Below are positions 44,540 through 52,347 of a stretch of DNA of 64,000 bases, in pieces. The stretch's first letter is position 1, and the number at the start of each line of letters is the position of its first letter. Below the pieces are notes generated by a model. The model did not search any database. It was not told the origin of the DNA and saw only the letters and a program-made list of their open reading frames with translations. The position numbers and the translations under genes were made by a program. Origin of the DNA: an uncultured Lachnospiraceae bacterium (GTDB lineage: Bacteria; Bacillota; Clostridia; Lachnospirales; Lachnospiraceae); assembly GCA_910588215.1 (NCBI GenBank), contig CAJUQJ010000016.1, positions 1-64,000 of the forward strand, read 5' to 3'.

Positions 44540-47104
44540 TCACTTCCCGCTTTCGCAAAGCGCCTTCTGCGCCCCGATCCGTATGGCAGCGCTGCCTTTC
44601 TCCATCGCCAGCAAAAGCCCTTTCTCTCCTTCCCCGCTCCCCAGACAGAGCAGGGCTCTATGCAGGATCACCCACAGCATCTGCCACCGCTGCGCCAGCA
44701 GCCCTGTCCTGTTCTCAGCCAGGAAGGCCGCCTCAAATTCCGGCAGGCCCACAAGCCTGCAAAGCAAAGGAACAAACGCCTCTCTTGCGCTGCGTTCCCC
44801 GGCATAGGCAATGGACTCCATGTAGGGGAAGATTCCCTTCCTGATATCCGTATAATCCCTCTCTCCCGCCACCAGCCTGTCTGTCACTGTCTCGTAAGGC
44901 TTCATGGTAAAACTCCGGCCGTGAGACAAAAGATTCAGTTCGTAAACCACCTCCGGCATCACCCCATGATCCGGAAGAAGCTGGGCACACATGGTGGATC
45001 CCTTCCTTTCCGGCAACGCTGCCCCGCTTTCGGAAAGCTGCCGCAAAATACGGGCCTCTATTTCTTCCGTATAAGCATCCGAACCGTGGAACAAGGCCAG
45101 CTTTTTCAGGATCAAAAGCGCTTCTTCCCCCGCACCTTCCATGTCCTGCGCAAGGATCCCGATCCTTTCGGCGATCACCGGCAATGCCTCTTCCCGCGCT
45201 CCGTACACCAACGCAAGCAGAGGACTGATCTCCTTCTCCTCATAGGTAAAAGGCACGTCAATCCAATGACACCGCTGCTCTTTTCCCACCAGAGCGGCAG
45301 CCTCCCGCAGACTGCCAAACTCCTTCCTGTCAGGAAGCGTAAGCGGATCGCCGGTCGCCTCTTCTATCCATCGGCGGCAGGCTTCCCGCGGCAGCCTGTC
45401 TATATCCGTACCCGCCTGCACGGCCTTCGCCGCCAGAAGCCCCAGCACCGCCCCCTGATGCATCAGATCCCGCTGCATCCTAAGCCCCGGGAAAGCATTA
45501 TGCTCGGCGGAAATGGCCTTCCCGGCTACGACAAGCCCCTGTATCGGGCGCCCTGCCCCGTCCACCGGCAGGAGGGCTTCCAGAGGAACCTGCATCTTCA
45601 CCTGCGGCACCAGATAGCCGCAGTAAACAGAATCGGCATCCAGCTTCCCCTTGGGATCGTAATTGGAAAAGCAGGTGTAGATGCCATCCTCATAAGTCGC
45701 AGACAAACACACTTCCTTAAGACCGATGCGCTTCCTGCCCCGGATATGCCTGCTCTCTCTGACACTCACATAGGAACCATGATCGAACAGCTGCCCGTTT
45801 CCTCTTCTTCTGCCCGTAATGATAAAATCGGTAAAATCCTCCTGGTCATCCAGCCGCACCATCGAAGAAAAATTGTTCTGGTAGCTGTCTGGTCCGGTAT
45901 ACTGGGCCAGGGACCCCCATAGGGTAAATCCGTCCCGTTGTGCCCCATATACCACATCAGCCCCTGCCATCACCGCCAGATCCCCGTCTCCGGTGGCATC
46001 GATGACCAGGCCGCCGCAGTATGCTGCTGCGCCGCCCCTGCCGGCTGTCCTGACTCCCACGACCCGTCCGTCTGCTTTCATCACATCGTAGACCAGTCTG
46101 CCAAACCGTACTTCTACGCCCGCCTGTAAGCAGAGTTCCAGCAGCGTCATCCCCTTGATCCCGCCGTGAAAAGCATCATACTTTCCGAATGTCCCGGCTG
46201 GACGTTCTACGCCGCAGCTCCGGCACAGACTGTCCACCTTCTCGTCAATCTCACGGGTATCGTCAAATGCAGCGCCAAACCAGTAGGCGTTCACCCCGCC
46301 CAGAGTAGCGGTGCCGCCCAGATCGTACAGAGGCTCCAGCAAAATGGTCCGCGCACCGCCCCTGGCCGCATACAAAGCGGCCAGAGCTCCCGCCGTACCG
46401 CCGCCCGCCACGATCACCTCTGCAGTACGGTCTTCCTGGCATTCCCCTTCCACTCTGCCGCCCCACCGGTCTGCAAACCTGCCGAGAACAAGATGCGGCT
46501 CCCGCTTCCTTCTTTGCTGAAACAAAGCAATCAGTTCCTGCCGCAGGGCAAGCAGCTTCCTGGCAAAAACGCTGCTCCCTGCCGTTTTGTATGCGCCGTC
46601 TTCTTCCTCCAGCCGTTTCACCTGCTGCGCCGGAAGGGAAGCTTCCAGCAGACCTGCGCTCCCGTCCCTTCCATCCTTCACCCAGGCCCGCAGCGAGATC
46701 CTGCCCTCTAAATCCGTCTCTTCCTGATACCATTCCACATGTCCGTACAGGACGGAGAACACACCGCCCTTTCCCGCCAGCAGAACCCGGTTGGAATCCG
46801 AATCCTCTTCCACGAAATACAGGCCGTAGTAAAACTTTACGCCCGCCTCCAGACACCGTTCCTCCAGATACCGCTTGGCCCTGTCGGGGATCATGATGTC
46901 CCCCGCAAAACACACCTCCGGGAAAAAATCTGCCGGGACCTCATCTCTCCTATACAGACACCGTCCGCAAAGATCCGCCGCCAGATAAGTCTCCTCCACG
47001 GCCAGCAGGACTGCTCTCCCCTGGCCCGCCAGTTCCAATGCCCGGCATACCCCCTGAAAAGTGTTGCCGACCAGAAGATATTCCGTCCGCCATTCTCTAC
47101 TCAT
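44540..47104 (-). CDS. FAD-dependent oxidoreductase with two Rossmann-like modules
   Basis: 854 residues; the start at 47104 overlaps the sucrose phosphorylase stop by 8 bp (ATGAGTAG). Residues 229-275 are a canonical FAD site (VIVAGGGTAGALAALYAARGG, with DLGGTATLGG after it), followed by VIDATGDGDLAVMAGA, as in the FAD_oxidored (PF12831) family. The first 60 residues look like a second, weak Rossmann start (YLLVGNTFQGVCRALELAGQG). The C-terminal 250 residues are helical with many Leu and Glu. The substrate is unknown; the position suggests oxidation of a sugar or glycoside. Confidence 0.8.
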   Translation of the reverse strand: MSREWRTEYLLVGNTFQGVCRALELAGQGRAVLLAVEETYLAADLCGRCLYRRDEVPADFFPEVCFAGDIMIPDRAKRYLEERCLEAGVKFYYGLYFVEEDSDSNRVLLAGKGGVFSVLYGHVEWYQEETDLEGRISLRAWVKDGRDGSAGLLEASLPAQQVKRLEEEDGAYKTAGSSVFARKLLALRQELIALFQQRRKREPHLVLGRFADRWGGRVEGECQEDRTAEVIVAGGGTAGALAALYAARGGARTILLEPLYDLGGTATLGGVNAYWFGAAFDDTREIDEKVDSLCRSCGVERPAGTFGKYDAFHGGIKGMTLLELCLQAGVEVRFGRLVYDVMKADGRVVGVRTAGRGGAAAYCGGLVIDATGDGDLAVMAGADVVYGAQRDGFTLWGSLAQYTGPDSYQNNFSSMVRLDDQEDFTDFIITGRRRGNGQLFDHGSYVSVRESRHIRGRKRIGLKEVCLSATYEDGIYTCFSNYDPKGKLDADSVYCGYLVPQVKMQVPLEALLPVDGAGRPIQGLVVAGKAISAEHNAFPGLRMQRDLMHQGAVLGLLAAKAVQAGTDIDRLPREACRRWIEEATGDPLTLPDRKEFGSLREAAALVGKEQRCHWIDVPFTYEEKEISPLLALVYGAREEALPVIAERIGILAQDMEGAGEEALLILKKLALFHGSDAYTEEIEARILRQLSESGAALPERKGSTMCAQLLPDHGVMPEVVYELNLLSHGRSFTMKPYETVTDRLVAGERDYTDIRKGIFPYMESIAYAGERSAREAFVPLLCRLVGLPEFEAAFLAENRTGLLAQRWQMLWVILHRALLCLGSGEGEKGLLLAMEKGSAAIRIGAQKALCESGK

Positions 47105-48560
47105 TCCACACAAAATCCTCATCAAGTGTCAGCGTCTTCTTGCTGCCGTCTCTGTCCAAATAGGTAATGTCAAAACGCTTCGCCGCAAGCCGCGCTGTCA
47201 ACACCGCCTTAAGAGCTCCCTCCTGCCAGGAGATCTGCAGGATATCGTCCGCCGTATCATGTACCGTCATTTCTCCGTCAAACACGGGATAGTCATTCCG
47301 AAACTGCATCAATCTGCACAGCTTCCTCACCACAGGCTTTGTCACCCGCTCCCGTATTTCCTCCACCGTATAATCATGGCGGCTGATATTTCTGTCATAA
47401 TTGGTGCGCCTCATCAGCTCATAGTCATTCTCTCCCGCCAAAAGCCCCATATAGTACACCTGCGGAATGCCCGGCGTAAAGAACTGCAGCGCCCTTGACA
47501 ACAGATACGCATCGTCATCTTCCCCGACCGCAGAATAGTAGGAGCAGTTGATCTGATAGACGATCTTCTTCCCGGTGGAACCTGCACTGTAATCCCACTT
47601 GAAATTGGCTCCGTACCTTTCCGTCTGATCGATCACATCCTGCAGCTCCTCCGGACTCAACAGATCCGCCACATCCACAGTGCCCAGACCGTCGTGCGTA
47701 TCAAGCGTCGTCTGCTGATTCCTGGGGCAGATGGAAAGCCAGTGTTTCATCCTGGCCCCGCTTCCCGTATAGAGGGTATGGAGCACCATCACCGGCAGCA
47801 CGAAATCGTAAATCGCGTAACCGTGATCCGATATCTTCATCTGCACGGAGTAATGATCATGAATCTCCGGCAGCATGGGAATCCCTTTCTCATCCAATAT
47901 TTTCTGGATCCTGTCCATCATCTCCCAAATCTCAGGTTCCAGGAAAAAGCAGGTGGTATCGATCTTCTTGGTGGCAAAGGCAAAAGCATCCAGTCGAAGC
48001 TGAGAAAGCCCGTGATCCATCAAAAACCGCAGCGTCCTTTCCACATAATCCCATGTCACCTGTCTGCTCAGATCAAGATCCATCTGCTCATCGTCGAAGG
48101 TGCACCAGATCTTTTCCGTAGTGCCGTCCGCAAAGGTGATCTCCTCACAGGGGGCATAAGGCTTTCTCTTGTTCAGAAGATCCACCTGCTCTCCGGTGGG
48201 TTCCCCACCCGGCCAGAAGTTCTGAAACCGAAGAAACATGTCCGCATAGGCGGAATCATCGTGCTTCTCGATAAAATCAAGAAACTCCGGACTTCTCCTG
48301 GACAGATGGTTGATCATAAAGTCAAACATCAACTCATAGTCCTTTGCAAGGGCCTGGATATCCTCCCAGTCCCCGAACTTCTCTTCCACTTTCGTGTAGT
48401 CCATAGGAGCAAACCCCCGGTCCCCCGAGGAAGGGAAGAAAGGCAGTATGTGGATGGATCCGATCTCTCTCTTAAAGTAAGTATCCACCATCTCTTTCAA
48501 TTCTTTCAGATTCTTTCCAAAGCTGTCCGCATAAGTGATCAGCATGATTTTATTCTTCAT
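47097..48560 (-). CDS. sucrose phosphorylase-like GH13 enzyme
   Basis: 487 residues from the ATG at 48560 (AAGGAAAAGGAAATC). GH13 subfamily 18 by pattern: begins MKNKIMLITYADS; nucleophile D191 in RLDAFAFATKK, acid/base E232 in PEIHDHY, and D290 in LDTHDGLG. The loop GLLAGENDYELMRRTNYDRNISRH is typical of sucrose phosphorylase. It converts sucrose and phosphate to glucose 1-phosphate and fructose. Relatives acting on sucrose 6'-phosphate or glucosylglycerol cannot be excluded from sequence alone. It is next to a GH36. Confidence 0.82.
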   Translation of the reverse strand: MKNKIMLITYADSFGKNLKELKEMVDTYFKREIGSIHILPFFPSSGDRGFAPMDYTKVEEKFGDWEDIQALAKDYELMFDFMINHLSRRSPEFLDFIEKHDDSAYADMFLRFQNFWPGGEPTGEQVDLLNKRKPYAPCEEITFADGTTEKIWCTFDDEQMDLDLSRQVTWDYVERTLRFLMDHGLSQLRLDAFAFATKKIDTTCFFLEPEIWEMMDRIQKILDEKGIPMLPEIHDHYSVQMKISDHGYAIYDFVLPVMVLHTLYTGSGARMKHWLSICPRNQQTTLDTHDGLGTVDVADLLSPEELQDVIDQTERYGANFKWDYSAGSTGKKIVYQINCSYYSAVGEDDDAYLLSRALQFFTPGIPQVYYMGLLAGENDYELMRRTNYDRNISRHDYTVEEIRERVTKPVVRKLCRLMQFRNDYPVFDGEMTVHDTADDILQISWQEGALKAVLTARLAAKRFDITYLDRDGSKKTLTLDEDFVWNE

Positions 48561-48639
48561 GATTTCCTTTTCCTTTCTGATTTCCTTTCCGGCATCAAAG
48601 AGCCGAAAGCGCACCCCTTGACACCCTGTTCCCATATGC

Positions 48640-50676
48640 TCAAAAACACAGCTCCACTACACTGTTCTCTTCCGGGATCTTCACCCCATACAAGCCGTCT
48701 GCCATCATCTCAAACTCCCATCCTTTACCGTTGACAAGCACCCGCTTTATCTGCTTTCCTGTCACGAAACCGAAGGTTCCGGACTCTGTTACAAGAACCC
48801 CTGCCGTGTCTTCTCTCTCCCACAGCCTGTCCATGCATCCGGGACCGATATATTTCTCCAGAATACCGATAAACTGCACTGCTCTATCCGGCAGGAGCAG
48901 ATACAATTCCGCTCCCCCGGGTTCCAGGCTCACCACGGTTTCACTGCCTTCCTCCAAACGGGTGATCCTCCGTTCGTTCCAGTGATAGACCAGCCATTTG
49001 TCTCCCGACAGCCCGGGAATATCCATGACGCTTAAAGCGCCCTCGCAGCGAGCTTCCTCCTTGTGGACCGAGAAAGCTGCCACCACATAGTGCGCTCCGA
49101 AACGGTTCCAGATCTTTAACGGCTTCCTGCTTGTGAGAGGATCTGTCACCAGACAATCCACCGTGGGCATTCCCACGCCGTCGCAGCGGATCACCCTGCC
49201 GTCTTTCCTGATCAGCGGCCATAACCAGGCCGGATCCGTCTCTCCCACCTTATCGCTGATATACACGGGACCGCCGCTGACTGCCCGCAGCATGGAATTG
49301 CAGCGGTTTTCCTTGTGATCCGTATAGAACATATCCCAGTCGCCCCAGTAGAACTGTCCCTGCAGTAGACTGTTATAGCCATTCTGGATCACATGCTCCC
49401 GAAAACCGTTCTTTTCATTGGGCACGAAGTCGTCACTGCTTCTGGAGACGGCGCTGGAGGGTCGGTTCCACATATCTTCACTGGCCATGCCCATACAGTT
49501 AATGATATGGTTCCCGAAATGAAGGGCTACAGAAGCGTTCAGTCCCTTCTGAATCTCCCGGCTGGCCTCCCCGTAAGTCTTCATGCCGCCGTAAGCCAGG
49601 GAGATGGCGCTCTGGCCGTCCACCTTCACGAAATCAATCCCGCAGTGATTCCGTAAATAATCGTGCCACCGGTCAAAAAATAGAAATGCACGCTCCGCCG
49701 ACGGCGCCGGCAGAAGTCTTCCATCCGGAAGTTGGGACAGTCCTGACTGTAAAGCGGCATGTGCAGGCGTGCCCTCCCGGACCCCGTTCCAGTATCCCAT
49801 GACCGCATGCCAGACCCCGACTTTCTCGACACCGTATCTCTCCTTCAGTTCCCGAACGCAACCGCGAAGCCCTTCCGGAAACTGACTCTTCCTTGCATCC
49901 AGATCCGTCAGAACCTGCTCTTCATAGTCTGCCGAAAGCCAGCCATCGTCGATCAGCGCCCACTTTACCGGCACTTCCTTCTCCCGGAATTCCTGCATCT
50001 TATCCAGGATCCCCTGATGGGATACCTGATGATAAAAAGCGTCCCAGCTGCACCAGCCAAAATACGCAAGCATCTCCGGATAGCTTCTGTTCTTTCTAAG
50101 CATGGACTCCTTGCCCTGATACCGTAAAGCTTCCTCCACGGCCCTTTCACAACAGCGATAGGGATCCTTCCCTGCGGCGATCACAAGACTGCTGTCCGAA
50201 AGGCGTTTCCTGTTCCCCGCTCCCGGAGCCATCCGGATCAGGAGACCGGCCCCATCCTTCCCGCTCATATCCGTCCTGCAAACCTCCCCGCAGACCGAAA
50301 GCAGCACGAAGAAAACATCCTCCTTCTTGAAAAGTAAAAGCTGAGTTCTGTCCGGCGTTTCGGACAGCCGTTTCAGAAAGGCAGGCCTGATCCACCAGTC
50401 TTTATGCTGGTAGATGGCCATCGCCCCTTCAAAGTCCGGAACCCTGATCTCATAAGTCAGTCCCTCCTTTGCGTCATAGTACTTTTGCGGACCGAAACAG
50501 GGATTCTGCACATCGATCCGTCCCTCCGGACAGATCAACGCCGTATCTTCCTTACAATGCACTGTAAATTCTTCCGCTTTCCCCTCTTCCGTACAAGGAG
50601 AAAGCAGAAAAACCATTCCGCTGTCCCATACAATTTCTATATCTTCGCACTGAATCGTTGTTCTGCTTTGAAACAT
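48640..50676 (-). CDS. GH36 alpha-galactosidase/raffinose synthase-like enzyme
   Basis: 678 residues from the ATG at 50676. The barrel begins at about 203 (FGWCSWDAFY), DDGW at 243-246 and the nucleophile D353 in FVKVDGQ; the acid/base candidate lies in SRSSDDFVPN (about 415). These motifs match the Sip1/raffinose synthase branch of GH36, whose bacterial members are treated as alpha-galactosidases. No signal peptide. With sucrose phosphorylase downstream it would release sucrose from raffinose-type sugars. Confidence 0.85.
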   Translation of the reverse strand: MFQSRTTIQCEDIEIVWDSGMVFLLSPCTEEGKAEEFTVHCKEDTALICPEGRIDVQNPCFGPQKYYDAKEGLTYEIRVPDFEGAMAIYQHKDWWIRPAFLKRLSETPDRTQLLLFKKEDVFFVLLSVCGEVCRTDMSGKDGAGLLIRMAPGAGNRKRLSDSSLVIAAGKDPYRCCERAVEEALRYQGKESMLRKNRSYPEMLAYFGWCSWDAFYHQVSHQGILDKMQEFREKEVPVKWALIDDGWLSADYEEQVLTDLDARKSQFPEGLRGCVRELKERYGVEKVGVWHAVMGYWNGVREGTPAHAALQSGLSQLPDGRLLPAPSAERAFLFFDRWHDYLRNHCGIDFVKVDGQSAISLAYGGMKTYGEASREIQKGLNASVALHFGNHIINCMGMASEDMWNRPSSAVSRSSDDFVPNEKNGFREHVIQNGYNSLLQGQFYWGDWDMFYTDHKENRCNSMLRAVSGGPVYISDKVGETDPAWLWPLIRKDGRVIRCDGVGMPTVDCLVTDPLTSRKPLKIWNRFGAHYVVAAFSVHKEEARCEGALSVMDIPGLSGDKWLVYHWNERRITRLEEGSETVVSLEPGGAELYLLLPDRAVQFIGILEKYIGPGCMDRLWEREDTAGVLVTESGTFGFVTGKQIKRVLVNGKGWEFEMMADGLYGVKIPEENSVVELCF

Positions 50677-50682
50677 AATTAT

Positions 50683-50775
50683 CTCCATTTCTGCGCTGCT
50701 TTTTGCGCATAAACGAGTTTGTGGCAAGCAACACGCAGACACAAATCTCGCGATTGAAAATTTTAATTTTCAATC
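50683..50775 (-). promoter_or_regulatory. structured leader of the GH36 gene
   Basis: Read along the minus strand: a hairpin with arms GATTGAAAAT / ATTTTCAATC (50752-50775), a hairpin with CGAGATTTGTG / CACAAACTCG (50714-50750), then the 18-nt leader AGCAGCGCAGAAATGGAG (50683-50700) just before the ATG. The second hairpin shares its CGAG(A)TTTG end with that behind oppA (34758-34781). The 18-nt block is identical to ones at 58063 and 61995. Confidence 0.65.
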
Positions 50776-50789
50776 TTATCTCCTGTCAT

Positions 50790-52007
50790 TTAATTTTTCA
50801 TAAAAACTTCATTTACCAGCTTATTGAAAAAGTTGTCCGCGACAACTTCCCCGGCTCCGATCACACCTGCGCTTTCTTTCAGGGAGGAGACCAGCAGCCT
50901 GTTCTCCCTTGCCCCCTTCACTTTCCTTTGGTCCGCTACATCCTTTACAATATCAAAATATCTGGGATACCTCTGGATCAATATTCCGCCCAGGATCACG
51001 ATCTCCGGATCCAGAATATTGATCAGATTACTGATGGCGACTCCCAGATAGAACGCTGACTGATTCAGAATGGATATGGTCAGCATATCTTTCTTTTCCG
51101 CCATTTCAAACACATCCTCGATCACCAGGTCTTCCCGCTTCTTATATAGAGGATGCTTCTCTTCCTTATCCAGTCGTCTGCTCAGTTCCTTAATTACCGC
51201 AATTCCCGAACTTACCGCCTCCAGGCAGCCCCGGTTGCCGCAATTGCACAGGGCCCCGTTGATATCCACCGTAATATGGCCAAATTCGCCTGCAATGCCA
51301 TTCGCGCCGATATTCAGTTTGCCGTCGATTATGAGTCCGCTGCCGATTCCCATATCTACATCCGTATATACCAGTGTGCTGCAGTCCCGGGCTTCCCCGC
51401 ACCAGTATTCCCCGAAAGCGATCACATTGGTATCCTTATTCACAAAGACCGGAATTCCCGTATTCTTCTCCAGAATTTCCCGTAGGGGAAGATAGTTTAA
51501 GATCGGCATGTTGGGCGGTGTCAGTATGACCCCCTCCGCATAATCTACGGGCCCGGGAACACCTACCCCAATCCCGAGGATCTTACCATGCTCTACGCCC
51601 GATTGTTCGATCACCCATTCCACAGACCGGCTTAACATTTCCACGAATTCATTCTGCCCTGAAAATCCTCTGTCCATGGAAAGCTTCTCCATCGCGATCA
51701 CCTGCCCCCGCAGATTCATGACCGCTACCCTGGTAACGAACTTGTTGATATGTATGCCGATACTGTAGCGGTAATTTTCATTGATGGCGTAAGAAAGCGC
51801 TCTCCTTCCGCCTGTTGACTCCAGCTGACCGCCTTTGATCAGATTCAGTTTTTCCAGTTCTTCCAGGATCTTCTTGATCGCCATAAAGGTCAGTCCCGTT
51901 GCGGAGGCAAGTCCCGCTTTCGTGGCCGTCCCATTTTTTCTGATATAGTTAAGCACCGATCTTCTGTTATAATTCTTAAGTTGTACCTGATTGTTCTGTT
52001 CCGCCAT
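50790..52007 (-). CDS. ROK-family transcriptional repressor (XylR/NagC-like)
   Basis: 405 residues. The winged helix-turn-helix (about 12-75: VLNYIRKNGTATKAGLASATGLTFMAIKKILEEL) precedes a ROK sugar-binding domain with the zinc motif CNCGNRGCLEAV intact and IGVGVPGPVDYAEG. Such regulators sense a sugar and repress nearby catabolic genes; the gene lies just upstream of the GH36/sucrose phosphorylase set and is transcribed the same way, so autoregulation of that operon is likely. Confidence 0.9.
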   Translation of the reverse strand: MAEQNNQVQLKNYNRRSVLNYIRKNGTATKAGLASATGLTFMAIKKILEELEKLNLIKGGQLESTGGRRALSYAINENYRYSIGIHINKFVTRVAVMNLRGQVIAMEKLSMDRGFSGQNEFVEMLSRSVEWVIEQSGVEHGKILGIGVGVPGPVDYAEGVILTPPNMPILNYLPLREILEKNTGIPVFVNKDTNVIAFGEYWCGEARDCSTLVYTDVDMGIGSGLIIDGKLNIGANGIAGEFGHITVDINGALCNCGNRGCLEAVSSGIAVIKELSRRLDKEEKHPLYKKREDLVIEDVFEMAEKKDMLTISILNQSAFYLGVAISNLINILDPEIVILGGILIQRYPRYFDIVKDVADQRKVKGARENRLLVSSLKESAGVIGAGEVVADNFFNKLVNEVFMKN

Positions 52008-52049
52008 AATTTTCTCTTGTCCTTTTTATCCTTAAAAATATAAAAGTAT

Positions 52050-52108
52050 TTGGCCTTATTATACTTCATATTCTGCGAAAAAAGGACAAAAAATGAAAAT
52101 TTGGCCTT
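52050..52108 (-). promoter_or_regulatory. candidate promoter and operators of the ROK gene
   Basis: Minus strand TATAAT (52058-52063) is a perfect -10; no good -35 is seen. The 9-mer TTTGGCCTT occurs at 52050-52058 and 52100-52108, exactly 50 bp apart, one copy next to the -10. Likely binding sites for the ROK protein itself. Confidence 0.4.
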
Positions 52109-52124
52109 CGTCAGCATGACTCCA

Positions 52125-52347
52125 CTGTTACAGTTCACGGCTCAATGTCATTAGGTTAGCTGGATGCGCCTGTCATTTTATAGTTCTCCTTCAGACGCGC
52201 TTTCGCTCGATTCCAAACGCAACGGTACTAAATTCGTGAAAAACCTCATTAAGTACCGGCGTTTTACAACGGTCCTCAGGAGAAACATAAAATAGCAGAC
52301 GCTGAGTACTGGCTTAACTAACTGACATCGACCGTGAATCGTAACAC
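52125..52347. repeat. 223-bp imperfect palindromic element overlapping the GH3 3' end
   Basis: Arms of about 90 bases: the left begins TGTTACAGTTCACGG and the right ends CCGTGAATCGTAACA. Further in, ATTTTATAGTTCTCCT pairs with AGGAGAAACATAAAAT, and an inner stem pairs AAACGC..CGGTACT with AGTACCGGCGTTT. The last 34 bases lie inside the GH3 coding region and encode its C-terminus. Part of its left core recurs at 25412-25453. Confidence 0.7.

Noticed and set aside
44528..45922. 464-residue open frame on the plus strand
   Set aside because: Antisense to the FAD oxidoreductase; composition (Arg, His, Pro, Gln) is that of a reverse-strand shadow.
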